This document shows positions 21,970 to 34,000 of a stretch of DNA of 64,000 bases, piece after piece. The stretch lies in assembly GCA_036346275.1 (NCBI GenBank), contig CM070718.1:56114188-56178187 (forward strand). Reading direction: 5' to 3'. Origin of the DNA: Otatea glauca (Eukaryota > Streptophyta > Magnoliopsida > Poales > Poaceae). Position numbers and translations under genes: made by a program. Position 1 is the first letter of the stretch, and every line of letters begins with the position of its first letter. Under the pieces are notes generated by a model. That model made no database searches, had not been told where the DNA came from, and saw only the letters and a list, made by a program, of their open reading frames with translations.

Positions 21970-21977
21970 TATATAAG
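21970..21977 (+). promoter_or_regulatory. TATA box of the Tat-1 antisense mini-gene
   Basis: TATATAAG, about 68 bp upstream of an ATG at 22038 and antisense to pol. It places transcription start near 22000. Confidence 0.55.
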
Positions 21978-22037
21978 GACTTCACCGCTCGCTTGAGCGG
22001 TTGCCCCTAGCCTAGAATCCTCCTTTACAACCTTTTG

Positions 22038-22268
22038 ATGGCTTCGTCGCATCCGCTGGTCTTTAGCTTCGGTGATGACAATGAGGTGAAGGTGGAAGAT
22101 CCCTGGCTCGAGTACTGGGCAGACTACGACCGGGCGATGGCCGAGCATGCGGAGGAGGCCGTGGCCTACGACACTGCCGCCATCGATGCGCTGCTCGAGG
22201 TCGTTCCACGGCTGTACAAGGCGAGGAGCGCCCTCATCGAAGCAGAAGGGCGCGTGCGCCGGGCGTAG
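22038..22268 (+). CDS. Small antisense ORF of Tat-1 (76 residues, unknown function)
   Basis: ATG at 22038 to TAG at 22266-22268, on the strand opposite to pol, between the tandem array and the 3' LTR. The peptide starts MASSHPLVFSFGDDNEVKV and is acidic with an amphipathic Ala/Glu-rich helix in the second half (AEHAEEAVAYDTAAIDALLE). A TATA box lies 68 bp upstream and an AATAAA 50 bp downstream, so it has the signals of a complete small transcription unit. Antisense ORFs after pol are known in Tat-type elements, for example maize Grande. I recognise no domain. It may be the terminal fragment of a longer ancestral antisense gene. Confidence 0.5.
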   Translation: MASSHPLVFSFGDDNEVKVEDPWLEYWADYDRAMAEHAEEAVAYDTAAIDALLEVVPRLYKARSALIEAEGRVRRA

Positions 22269-22318
22269 ACCTTAGGTTCTTTCATAGCATTATGTAATGA
22301 TCGAACCGAAGGGTCTAT

Positions 22319-22324
22319 AATAAA
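22319..22324 (+). terminator. Poly(A) signal of the antisense mini-gene
   Basis: AATAAA, 50 bp after the stop codon at 22266-22268, on the same strand. Confidence 0.5.
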
Positions 22325-22479
22325 AGCTTCTTCTTTCTTTTTGATCGTTGTATCTGCATGATGACTTCGCTTTAGGCGCTTTGCCGAACTACTCGAGCCC
22401 CCGAGGGTCAGTAGTCGGTACGTGGCCATTTCTCTTAAGCATGGGCATCCAGATGCCTTACGCGCCGTCTTGGTTGGCG

Positions 22480-23290
22480 TGGACGACCAGACGCCTCTCG
22501 GGAGGTTCAGGTGTCCAAGTGCTCTTTTAACGTCGTAACTGGACGGGGCCTAGGACGGCGCGGAGGACCAGATGCCTCTCGGGAGGTTCCGGTGTCCGAG
22601 TGCTTGTTTAACGTCGTAGCTGGACGTGTGCTCATTTTATGTCGTAGCTGGACGTGCCTTGGTCGGCACGGACGACCAGATGCTTCTCGGGAGGTTCCAG
22701 TGTCCGAGTGCTTGTTTTACGTCGTAGCTGGACGGGTGCTCGTTTTACGTCGTAGCTGGACGTGCCTTGGTCAGCGCGAACGACCAGATGCCTCTCGGGA
22801 GGTTCCGGTGTCCGAGTGCTTGTTTAACGTCGTAGCTGGATGTGTGCTTGTTTTACGTCGTAGCTAGATGTGCCTTGGTCGGCGCAGACGACCAGATGCC
22901 TCTCGGGAGGTTCCAGTGTTCGAGTGCTTGTTTAACGTCGTAGCTGGACAGGTGCTCATTTTACGTCGTAGCTGGACGTGCCTTGGTCGGCGAGGACGAC
23001 CAGATGCCTCTCGGGAGGTTCCGGTGTCCGAGTGCTTGTTTTACGTCGTAGCTGGACGTGTGCTCGTTTTACGTCGTAGCTGGACGTGCCTTGGTCGGCG
23101 CGGACGACCAGATGCCTCTCGGGAGGTTCCGGTGTCCGAGTGCTTATTTTACGTCGTAGCTGGACGTGTGCTCGTTTTACGTCGTAGCTGCACGTGCCCT
23201 GGTCGGCGCGGACGACCAGATACCTATTGGGAGGTTCCGGTGTTCGAGTGCTTGTTTTACGTTGTAGCTGGACGTGCCTTGGTCGGCGCG
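22480..23290. repeat. Tat-1 107-108-bp tandem array
   Basis: About seven monomers. The marker word GACCAGATGCCTCTCGGGAG or a variant starts near 22486, 22566, 22674, 22781, 22888, 22996, 23105 and 23213. Most spacings are 107-109 bp; the first is about 80. Each monomer holds two copies of ACGTCGTAGCTGGACGTG, so it has an inner period of roughly 30 bp. The array directly abuts the broken end of integrase. It keeps long open frames because the unit length is close to a multiple of three, but no protein homology was seen. Confidence 0.9.
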
Positions 23291-25320
23291 GATGCTGAAG
23301 TCGTCGCAGAACTCGAGGAACTCCTTCCCCGTGAACTGTGTGCTGTTATCGGTGATGATGGAGTTCGGGACTCCGAACCGAAAAACGATGTCAAAGAAGA
23401 AGGTGGCCGCCTGCGCCGATGTGATCCTGGCGACTGGCTTGGCCTCTATCCACTTGGTGAATTTGTCCACCGCGACAAGGAGGTGGGAAAAGCCCCCGGG
23501 CGCCTTTTTGAAGGGCCCGACCAGATCGAGTCCCCAAACCGCGAATGGCCATGCGATGGGGATCGTCTGTAAGGCCTGTGCTGGAAGATACGTTTGCCGA
23601 GCGAAGAATTGGCATCCCTCGTAGGTGCGAACGATTTGCTCGGTGTCGGACATGGCGGTCGGCCAGTAGAAGCCTTGCCGAAAGGCTTTTCCTACTAGGG
23701 ACCGGGGTGTGGCATGGTGACCACAGATACCGCCATGGATATCGAGCAGCAGCCGCCTCCCTTGGTCGGCCAGAACGCATTTCTGGAGGACTCCAGAGGG
23801 ACTCCTTTTGTAGAGGTCTTCTTCGACCAGGACGAAAGACTTCGCCCGACGAGCGAGGCGTCGTGCCTCTGTCGGGTCGGTGGGGAGCGATCCATCGGTT
23901 AGTCGGTTGACAAAGGGCTTCCTCCAGTCGGAATCGGTCATCAGCACGTCGCGGCCTGACTTGGGTGACTCTACGTCCGACCGTTCGACGGTCGAAGTGG
24001 TTACCTTGGACAGGTCGGACGGCCGCTCGTGCGCTGAGTCTATTTGGACGGATGGCTGTCGAAGATCACAAACGAAGATCCCAGGTGGGATTGGACCTCT
24101 TGCGGAGGCGAGATTGGCTAGGTAATCGGCCTCACCATTGTAGCGTCTGTAGCTATGGAGGAGCTCGAAACCCTTGAACCTTTCCTCGAGCTTGCGCACT
24201 TCCCTGCAGTACGCGGCCATGCGGGTGTCTCGGCGCTCCGCGACCTTCATGACTTGGTCGACGACAAGTTTGGAGTCTCCGTGGACGTAGAGTCGGCGAG
24301 CACCGAGGTCGGCAGCGATTCGAAGACCGTTGACGAGGGCCTCGTACTCGGCGACGTTGTTGGTCGCATCAAAGAGCAGCTGAATGGCGTACTGGAGCTT
24401 GTTCCCGAGTGGGGAAACGATGACGACTCCCGCGCCCGCGCCGTATTTGGTGGAGGACTCATCGAAGTACATCGTCCAGTACTCGGGGTCTTCAAGCGCT
24501 GGTGGCGATTGGGCTTCGGTCCACTCGGCGACGAAGTCAGCCAGGGCCTGCGACTTGATCGCCGTTCGAGGAAGGTACGATATGTCGTGGCCATTGAGCT
24601 CGAGTGCCCATTTGGCTATTCTTCCTGAGGCGTCGCGGTTGTGGATGATTTCGCCAAGCGGTGACGTGGTCACCACTGTGACGGGATGCTGGTCGAAGTA
24701 ATGGACCAACTTCCTCTCCGTGATGAGCACCGCATAGAGCAGTTTCTGCACCTGCGGGTACCGAGCTTTGGACTCCGAGAGGACTTCACTTATGAAGTAG
24801 ACTGGCCATTGTACCTTGAGTACATGGCCTTCTTCCGCTCGCTCCACGACGAGGGCCACACTGACGACTTGGGTCGTAGCGGCGATGTAGAGGAGCAGTG
24901 GTTCTTCTGGTGCCGGGGCGACCAGTACCGTGGGTGAGGTCAGGAAAGCCTTTAGTCGGGTGAGCGTTTCCTGAGCCTCCTGGGTCCAACCGAATCGATC
25001 GGACTTCTTGAGCAGCTTGTAGAGCGGCATTTCGCACTCGCCAAGGCGAGACACGAAATGGCTTAAGGCTGCCAGGCATCCGGTTAGCTTTTGGACCCCT
25101 TTTAGGTTGCCGACTGGGCCCATCTTCAAGATCACCGAGATCTACTCCTGGTTGGCTTCGATGCCACGCTCGGAGACGATGAAGCAGAGTAGCTTTCCTT
25201 TGAGGACCACGAAAACGCATTTCTCGGGGTTGAGCCTTATCCGGTACCGTCGGAGGTTCGCAAAGCCATAAAGGAAGCGAATGGGAATCCGGAGATGATG
25301 ATGAGGACGCGCAAACACCC
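23290..25320 (-). pseudogene. Tat-1 pol remnant: RT end, RNase H, second RNase H, truncated integrase
   Basis: From right to left on the minus strand: RT C-terminus (LNPEKCVF, FIVSERGIEANQE) at 25250-25145 ending in a TAG; an open frame from 25135 with the RT thumb (GCLAALSHFVSRLGE), RNase H with RYPQVQKLLYAVLITERKL, then the archaeal-type RNase H (YWTMYFDESSTKYGAGAGVV at about 24480, NNVAEYEALVNGLRIA, DSKLVVDQV), and integrase with a zinc-finger-like GGICGHHAT...EGCQFF, first Asp in GLDLVGPF and second Asp in ITDNSTQF. The frame enters the tandem array after FCDDFSIRAD, so the catalytic Glu and the C-terminal domain are lost. Upstream, the primer-site region is fused directly to the RT end, removing gag, protease and the RT fingers and palm. 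Confidence 0.9.
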
Positions 25321-25337
25321 CTACCTGGCGCACCAAC
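25319..25337 (-). other. Tat-1 primer-binding-site region
   Basis: Directly after the 5' LTR the minus strand reads GTTGGTGCGCCAGGTAGGG, a sequence type found at this position in grass Tat-type elements. The tRNA was not assigned. Confidence 0.55.
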
Positions 25338-26300
25338 TGTCGGTGTTTTGGGCATCGGTGAGTGAATTTGTAAGTCTAAGGAGCCGCGCGTTCCCTCTCC
25401 TTGACTGGTTAGACTAGGGAGCCCAAGATGTATACTGGTTCGGGCCGAAAGTCCCTACTCCAGTTCGCGTGGTGGTGTATTGCCTTAGGTGCAGATGGCT
25501 GCACGGTTTTTTACAAATAGGAGCTGAGAGCTCAAGAATGTGAGAGCAAGAACAGCCTATTCGAGGAGAACGAGAGGAGGGCACTCTTTTCTTTTTCTCC
25601 CCCACGTGTGTGTCTGTGCTCCTGAACCTCTTCGCCACCCCCCTCCTCAGAGGGCCCTGCGTCCCTTTATATAGCTGTAGGGGGCAGGTTACATGGGAAA
25701 TTGGGAGAAAAGATGAGGTGATCTATGCTGTGCTGGGAGCTCCGGTCCTTCGTCTTGGCGATTCAGTGTCTGCCTCACCCCATGCCGGGTTGGTGAACTT
25801 GCTGAGCAGAGCAGTTTGCCGTTTCTTTGGGAAATAGCGCACCTACCCTCTGCAAGTCTGTCAGGCGCTGGCGTTTGCCTCGGGAGGGAGCGCGTCTTCG
25901 CACTGCGCGTGTCTGGTCGATGAGACCGGGGCTTGACTTTGGTGACCTCCTCGCTACCTCGGGAAGGAGCCACCTGCCCCCGCACAGTCACTTTGAGCCG
26001 TTGTGTCCGCGGTGGAGATCGCTTTAGCTTGGTCGGAGCTCATGGGGAGCCCGACCCGTGGCGGGGGACGGCCGCCCCATCGAGTCGGAGACTAGCTTGG
26101 GGAAGCTCGTTAGGTTGGGGACGAGCGTGAGGCAGCTCGTCAGGTCGGGGATGAGCGTGTGGGGGCTAGCTCGAGGCAGCCCGTTAGGTCGGGGACGAGC
26201 GTCCCTCGTTGTCCCACGGGGCCTTTGGTCGGAGTCGGTCTTGGGATGGCCCGTTCGTTACTCTGGGCCGTTGGGGTACCCATGGTACGAGTAGTCGTCA
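25338..26300 (-). repeat. Tat-1 5' LTR
   Basis: 963 bp, partner of 20624-21628. Minus-strand TATA box TATATAAAG at 25673-25665 confirms the direction of transcription. Confidence 0.9.
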
Positions 26301-28933
26301 ATTGCCGACTTGACAATTATAAAATTCAACTGTGGCTAAGTGATACTCCAATCCTTGCCAGTCTACTGCTCAATTGCACCGAGTTTCCCCACTTGCGCCA
26401 TTTCCCCATTTCTGGCCGCCTCACCGCCAAGACCAAATTGCCGGCCATCTTTTCCCTTGGTGCACCATACCCCAATTCCTCGCGCACGGAGACACCCCAG
26501 CTGAGTGCGAATCAAACCCCTCCATTAATTCTTCAGCCTATCAGCCGGAGCACCACTGCCATCGAAGCTCTTCCCTCCCGAAGCCAGTGATAGGTGAGGT
26601 CCTTCTCGGGTGATTCTTTTCTCTTGTCGCATACAAAAATGGAGTTAGAATGACCCACTTATGCTCGTGCAAACCTCATTCTTTTTTTATTCCCCTCAAA
26701 ATCGAAGTGGCTTACGGCCATGGCCGCCATCGCCTTCTTCACTGGGTGGCAGTCGATCCACCACCTCACTGCGCGACACATCCCCTACATGCGCACGACT
26801 GCCCTGAAGCTCGCCGTGGAGCCCATTCACCGGCTCAGGTACTCTTTCACTGTCGGTAAGCTTTGGCGCCGTCACCTCTGCTTCGGGTCGCCGACAGGCG
26901 GGCCACGCGTGTCATCCTCTTGCGTCGCATGGGTCACTGTCGAGTGGGCCCACGCGTCAGCCGCACAGCACGTGAGCATCTCTCTACCGCCTGGGCCCAG
27001 CATGTCAGCAGCACAGCCCAGTGCTGCCCAAAAGTGGAAAGCGCGTTTTGGAACTGAAATCGTACTTTCCCTTTATGGTAATTTTCCTATTTTCCGTATT
27101 CTCCAAACCCCAGTGCATTCAAATACTTATAACTTTTGAACTATCAAGCCAAATGGAACAAAATAAATTTATATATTCATAATAAATCATGTAGATTCAG
27201 AATATGCAAAAATATTTTGAAAATGAACTATGTTTAAATTTTAAATTTAATTTTAAAAAAGGGATCAAAAATATGTCATATATAGATTTTTTGCAAATAA
27301 GCTCCAAATGGAATGAATTTTTTTTTGCTAGAATCCTTAGACTCTCAGAAACCTAATTATGAAAAAATAATTAGGGTTCACCATAGGAAATTTTTGAGTT
27401 ATTACATGTAGTATCTAAATAGTTCAATATTAATCCAATTAATTTTAGTGTTTTGAATCTGAAATTTTAAATAGTTAGAATATGGATCAAATGAAATCAA
27501 ATTCTGTTAAAATTAGTTTTGTATCACTCCTGATGTTATAAGGATCCCAAATATACAAAAATATTTCATATTAATGCAATGTTAGAATAAGTCCATATTA
27601 AGCCTTGCGGATCTTTTATATGAAACCCATCTCGGGTAAAAGCAAAATATTGTGAAACCAACTTTAAAACACCCTTAGTGATGTCCCATGCTAATGCCTA
27701 AAAAATGGATAAATAATCTTATAAGGTGCAGTCGCAAATTTAAAATGAAAACCGAATTGTTTCGATATTACCTTTGTGGTTGTTTATACCTTTTCAGCAC
27801 ATATAAAATAACTCTTCTAAATTCAAAGATTTATGAAAATAGCATAGAAATACTCTATAAAATGCATACTTCAATATCCTAAAGAAAATAGCATAGAAAT
27901 ACTCTTTAAAGTGCATACTCCAATACCCTTAAGTATTATGGTCATCGTAACCCTTAATATCATATAAGCTATTTCGGTAATGAATATAATATCTCGTCTA
28001 AGCACTAAAATATATGAAATTAGCTTCAGTCTGTTCTTCAAAGTATATACTATCTTTTCCGAAGAAATAATCTCTTTTCATTATGTTTTGCATGTAAATC
28101 CTATTAGCCAAATAACCTTAAGTATTATGCTTTATGGACTCGATTATATGAATAAGCAAACTTTGTAATAATGAACAAATATGTAATTAAGATATTTGTA
28201 TCGCCAGAACCTTATTAAAAACCTTGAGTACATAATTAGTAGCCTAACGCAATAAATCTAACTTATATGAAACCCTCTCATGCAAATCGTTTGTAGTCGA
28301 GAACTATTCATGCATGGCATGCAACATGTTGTCCAATATCTTAATCTTTTTAATCCAAATAATTTTAGCATCTAGAATTCGATGTTATAAATACAAAAAT
28401 TCATAATTTTAACCTCTTGAATTCGTAAATCAAGAATAGATAGTCTATAAGAGAAACTGTGCAATGTTCAACCTAAAAGCCGTTAACGATATGAATGTAT
28501 ATACGACTATAATACAAGAACGTGAAATCATTCAACACAAATCCTAAGTCACACCTGTTTCTTATAGTTGATTTTATTTGATTATTCATCTAACTTCTTT
28601 TTGCCCTTATTGAATTTGTTGTGTTGTTCTTCATTCGCCACGTGTAGAATCCGACGTCATTGATTCCATTATCGACAACGTCGACTGCGACCTTGACTTC
28701 GTCGTAAGCAATAAATAAGCAAGGCAAGCACCCCCTTTGATCATATTGATCCCAGCTTTATAAATATTTTCATTAAATGTTTTACTGCATACGTTATGTT
28801 GATTAAAGTTTGCTATATTATGGGTAATGATAGTTGTACCTGTAGTTTTATAGAACTTCCTTGATAAGTATGGATCTGTGGACCTTGATAACCCTAGAAT
28901 AGCATAGACAATACTTAATGTCAATTTGGGTTA
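26301..28933 (+). mobile_element. Tekay-like LTR C, right part
   Basis: It resumes the LTR interrupted at 20623, starting with the ATTGC target copy. The GC-rich centre ends near 27050, where a GTAAGC donor-like site (26859) precedes CGTACTTTCCCTTTATGGTAATTTTCCTATTTTCCG, homologous to 45888 in the full LTR. The block with CACGTGTAGAATCCGACGTC (28638), GGCAAGCACCCCCTTTGATC (28723) and TTTACTGCATACGTTATG (28780) is conserved. It is cut at 28933 by LTR D after GGTTA; the last third of LTR C is not found in the window. Confidence 0.75.
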
Positions 28934-31071
28934 TGTCAGGACCCGAATTTGTAAATTCGGACCCTCTGTGTATAACGCACTAGTCCAGGATCACGCTAGT
29001 GCACACAGGCTCAACATAGATGCTATCATAGTCACACACGGCGGAATATATCATAAACTTAGTAATTAATATTAACTGTTGTCTTACATGATTATTGCCT
29101 CGCAAGGCTTATAAAAGAAATAGCAAATAAGCAGCAGCGGAAAAATAAATAAGCGTAGCAACTCCCCAGTTCACCGCAGGCAACTGACGAGGCTCGGACC
29201 CTAAGCATTCGCATCTAGATAATCCTCCTCCACGAAAGGCGTAGATTCTTCCTCTTCCGAAGTTGTTGTTGTTGGGGTGAGTACATAAAGCACTCAACAA
29301 GTTGTGCACAGCAATGCAAGTCTAATATTCTATATGCTTGGCTTAATCCAAAAGAATGGCTAATATGGCTATTTTGCAATAAAGTGGCAATTAACAGGAA
29401 TACAGTAAATAGATTGAAAAACAGTAAAAAAATAACAGTAATTAATAGATTTAGTTTTACAAGTAAATCAGATTTCCAATCCTAAGTCAAGTTCCATTTA
29501 CTCCGTGGCAATCCTGCCATCCCATCCAGTTTTCATTTGAATAAAGTCTAACCCTTAATCAGTAATTTTAGTCACGCCTAATACCGTGAGCACGGCTATT
29601 CGAATAGATTGTACACTCTGTAGAGGTAATGCACTTTACCCACACGATACAACCAAACACCACCAAGGCGAGTGATCGTAACAAAGCCTTTACAATGCTA
29701 CACCTAGACCCAGTACTGCTCACTAAGGTTTCAACACCGAAGGGTTAAACTACCACAACAGGGCCCCCCTCTTGCGCCATGTGAGTTAAACCGTAAACTC
29801 GAGACTCACTATTCACCACAACAGTACCAAAATCTAGGCTTCACAAATTATCCAGCTAGGCTGTCCCATTCTAGATATGTGGTTGCAAGAAAGACTCAGG
29901 TCAAAGGCTTGCAAGGTTAAGTCCTTAAAGTGATTAAGGCAAGACTTTCACATACCCCTGCCAATCCTAGCCCACCTTGGCACACTGCCCCTTGCCACTT
30001 GCCCCAATCTAAATCATTACCACCCCAGTTGATTACCAAGCACCACGTGCCACCAACATTTCAATCTAGTTGTGTGACCTCCTCGCCACGACAACTTAAT
30101 ATCACTGCGTGACAACACATGACACACCAATTCATAAACATTGTTCCATATTCCTTTAGTCAAGATTAAGTAGCAACATTGGGACACATGTGATGATGTG
30201 GCATGGCTAAGTAATCTATGACGGTCTAACTAGCCCAAGTTGATTATCAATATTTACCAACTATTAACTGACCATCCTAGGGTAACAACAAGATCATGCC
30301 ATATAATTGACAAGGTGGTCTTAATGCAAATAGGCATATTATCTATTTCCCAGATTAATTGAAATCATTTATCCACATAAAATATCATGCATGAATTTAA
30401 GAGACAAAATAGCAATATTGTGAAATCAGGTGCAACATGGTCAAAGCACAACTTGCCTTGGAGTAGGTGCTGGTCTTGCTTTGAGCTTGGGTCTTGAAGC
30501 GACGAATCTTCCTCCGGATCACCGAGCAGTTCAACGTCTACGCGAAACGATGCCAAAATGGCAAATAAACACCAAAACAGAGAGCAAAAAAACTCCAAAA
30601 ATAAAATAAAATTCACTAATAAATAGATCTTGATTTTACAAATTTTTAAAAATTTGAATCACTCAAATCCGAGTTAAACTACAAATGATATGGCCTTTTG
30701 AAGTTTGAATAAATACTGAAAATACAGAAATTAGAATTTCCGATTTTCCTGAATTATTTTTATACGGAAAACTCGTTTTATTGTGCAAGCGACACGTGGA
30801 CCAATCACTGGCTGACACGTCACCTCAGCACACACCGGTCCACGAACCTCCTCCGGTCCACCGTGAACCCGGCGCATGACGCTTCGGTTTCCGCACCGAC
30901 ACTCGTCACGCATCCGTGCGACGATCCGACGGCCACCGATCTGTGCCCACGCGGCACTGACTCAACGGTTAGATCTAGATCCAACGACTACGGATACCCG
31001 AGCACCATACCATGCTTACCGGGATGTGGCGCGATCTCTACCGCTCATCTCGGATCGGACGGCTACCCTTA
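28934..31071 (-). mobile_element. Inverted Tekay-like LTR D (partial)
   Basis: Begins TGTCAGGACCCGAATTTG. Read in reverse it keeps the LTR-end landmarks: a CGGCGGAATATA polyadenylation-side region, the CAACTGACGAGG block (29183, compare GGCAACTGACAAGG), the GAGTACATAAAGCACTCAACAAG block (29279), and near 30440-30540 the conserved exon-like region with GGCAAGTTGTGC. It diverges clearly from the other LTRs and represents a separate subfamily. It is cut at 31071 within its GC-rich centre by LTR E. Confidence 0.65.
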
Positions 31072-34000
31072 TGTAAGGCCCCCATTTTTGATAATGAATA
31101 CCAAAAATGGATACCATGTGCATACAATACTAGTCCCATGATCAGTAGCTAGTACCCATAAATACAATTTGATGTCACAGTCATACACAAACTTTATTAC
31201 ACAGCGGAAGTAAGGTTACATAATATTTTTACAATACCAAAAGTAAACACAGTAGGGGAGACAATTTCTTATAGTATGCCTTTTTAAACCCATTGTTCCA
31301 CAGGCAACTGACAAGGGAAAAAGCTTAGAAAAATTCATCGTTAAATTCCCCGTATCTTGCATCAACGTATGATTCATCGGGGTAATTTGATTCTTCACCT
31401 AAAAACATCAACATAGGCAAGTTGAGTACTTATGTACTCGCAAGACTTTTGCAATTCCTAAAATACATGCACGTCATTTCAATGGAAGGCTATTAAGGTT
31501 AATTTGCAGAAAGCCAGTTTGAAATGTAAATACATAATAATAAATTGTAATAAAATTTGCTTAAAAGCAGATTAGTTAAAATGACAGTAAGTAAGTGCGA
31601 GTAAATAAAAATTTCGAATCTGGGTAAAATGACCATAATCAAAACCAGTTCTACTGACACACAGTAGAGTTCACCAACACATAGTAGAAACCGCATTTTA
31701 TGAAAATAAACAAAACTGCTAACTATGTGATGACTTTACCAAGTGTCCATTACCGCGGACGCGGCTAATCGATTAGTTTTACACTCTGCAGATGTATACA
31801 GCTTTCCCCACAAGATATGACAGACTCTTTGAGCAATCGATATTTGCACACTTCCTTTGGTGTGCCGCAGAGAGTCATGTTATAACTGTTACATTATTTA
31901 ATCCTCGACTTTGCACCAAAGACGGTGATTTATAAACCCATTCTGTGGCGTAAGAACTCATAGCATAGAAATGATGGAACTACCCACAGTATGGCGTACA
32001 CCGTTATATTGGTAGACGTTTATTCCATGATCACCTCGGTGTGGACGTCCCGTCGAGCAATTTATTAAGAAACAGCTCGTACTACTCCGGCCTTCCAAGT
32101 GCAAAGCAAGTTTTAAACAAATTAATAAGTTAGAGCTGTCCCATACCAGCACTTGTGGTTATATGATAATTCTTGGCCTGAAAACAACCCATAGTTCGGT
32201 CCTTAACTCGACACGGGCAATAATCTTCCCCTACACTACGTGCAAAGACATGCACTCCCGGCTATTGCCAATAATTGCCCGCATCTAAACCATAGTTTTA
32301 TTTTCATTTTCCAACCAAAATACCAACCATAAGAATGGTCATACGCATTTAAATGTCATATCCAACATTTTTAACCATGTCATAGTTTTATACTGCTTTA
32401 AGCATGGCTAAGCATAACACTAAATGTAACTGACACAAGTTGACGTCAAATAATATCTATGTCATTCTAGGGTTATCAAGGTTCACAATTTCATACTTAT
32501 CAAGGAAGTTCTATAAGACTATTGGTACAACTACCATTACCCGTAATATAGCAGACTTTAATGAAATAAAGTATGCATTAAAACATTTAATGAAAACATT
32601 TATAAAACTGGGATCAATATGATCAAAGGGGTGCTTGCCTTGTTGATTTTCCTCGACGTCGAACTCTTGTTCGTCGAATGTATCGGGTTCGTCGGGCTCT
32701 ACACGTCGTATGGCAACATATAACAAATACCAAATTTCAATAGGGCCAAAAAGAAATCATATGGAAATATTAAAATAAAATAACTTCATAATCCAGAAGT
32801 GATTGCATGAATTATTTTTTCTTATTTGCAACTTAAAGATTTCATCTATTTGAATCATTATTGTACCATTTAATTACTTATTTAACAAATTAATTTTTTC
32901 TTATAACAAACCCTAAGTATTTTTACATATTCAGGTTTCTGAGTTTACAAGGAATCTAACAAAAATTATTTTACTAAATTTGGTGGTCTTTTCGAAAAAT
33001 TTCATGTATGACATATTTCTAACTCTTACTTTGAATTTAAATTAAAAATTCAAATAAAATTCAATTCGGAAATATTTTTGCATATTATATATCTACATGA
33101 TTTTATATGAATTTATAAATTTATTTCATACAATTTGGATAGATGATTCAAAAGATATTCAAGTTTAAATAATCTAGGTTTTTGAAAATACGAAAATAAA
33201 AATATGCAGAAAATGGAAAGTATGCGCTTTCACCGAAAGCGCTTTCCTTTTCAGCGATGCCACGCATAGGCCGACAACTGTGGTCCACATGGCGTGGTGG
33301 CGCACGCGCAGCGCACCGTGACACGCTGGTTCAAGGCGCCGGCGGTTGACAAGCGAGGCCTGCTTGGCAATGACACGGCTCCACGCTAGTGACTAACCAA
33401 CCGCCCAAGACATCGACGCGGCGCTTAGCGCGAAGCGATAGCGGCTCGGCCCGCTGGCGGCGACCCAGCAGGCGACTTTCCGCTTCGGCGGCGAACTGGC
33501 GCTAGAGCGGCGGAATGGGTTCCGCTCCGAGCATCAACACAACCGTGCGCACACGTGGGCAGTGGCGTGGCGGTCGGAGATGGCCGGGAAGGGTGCTTCC
33601 ACCGGCGGGGTGTGGCGGCGGCTACGGGCGAAGCTAGCCGATGGCGATTCACTACTGGAGAGAAGGAATGGGTTCCACTCAAGGCTTCAGCGTGCCAAGG
33701 TGCACACGGGGGTGGTCTAGGTTTGGCTGGGGATGGTCTGCAGCGGCACGCCACCTTGCGAGTGCGGCGGCAGCCATGGCCGAGCGACGGCGGGGCTAAA
33801 ACACGGTTCACCTAGCCTCATCTTCACCAAATTGAGCATCTGTATGACTCAAGGACTCGATTCCATCAATCACTTTGAAGAATGAATGAAGTATTAGAGT
33901 TCACAGGGCTACGACCGAGTCGGCTGCGATGCCAGGCGATGTTTTTATATGGGCTTGAAGTCGGTTTGGCGCACAGGACGGCGAGGCGAAGCTGGCGTCT

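Larger units (their letters stand above)
20624..26300 (-). mobile_element. Tat-1: deleted Ty3/gypsy Tat-type retrotransposon
   Basis: Two LTRs (20624-21628 and 25338-26300) bound a 3.7-kb interior; the element reads on the minus strand, so the right LTR is the 5' one. Flanks are ATTGT (20619-20623) and ATTGC (26301-26305), a 5-bp duplication with one change. The interior holds a primer-site-like sequence, the end of RT, RNase H, the extra archaeal-type RNase H that defines Tat/Ogre-type elements, a truncated integrase, a 107-108-bp tandem array, a short antisense gene, and a polypurine tract. Gag, protease and most of RT are gone. It sits in LTR C. Confidence 0.9.

Noticed and set aside
22480..23290. 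CRISPR-like spacing of repeats
   Set aside because: Units are contiguous tandem copies in a plant retrotransposon, not repeats separated by unique spacers.
22511..23572. Repetitive open frames of 118 and 234 codons over the Tat-1 tandem array, plus strand
   Set aside because: They result from a repeat unit of nearly three-divisible length and from the antisense of integrase.
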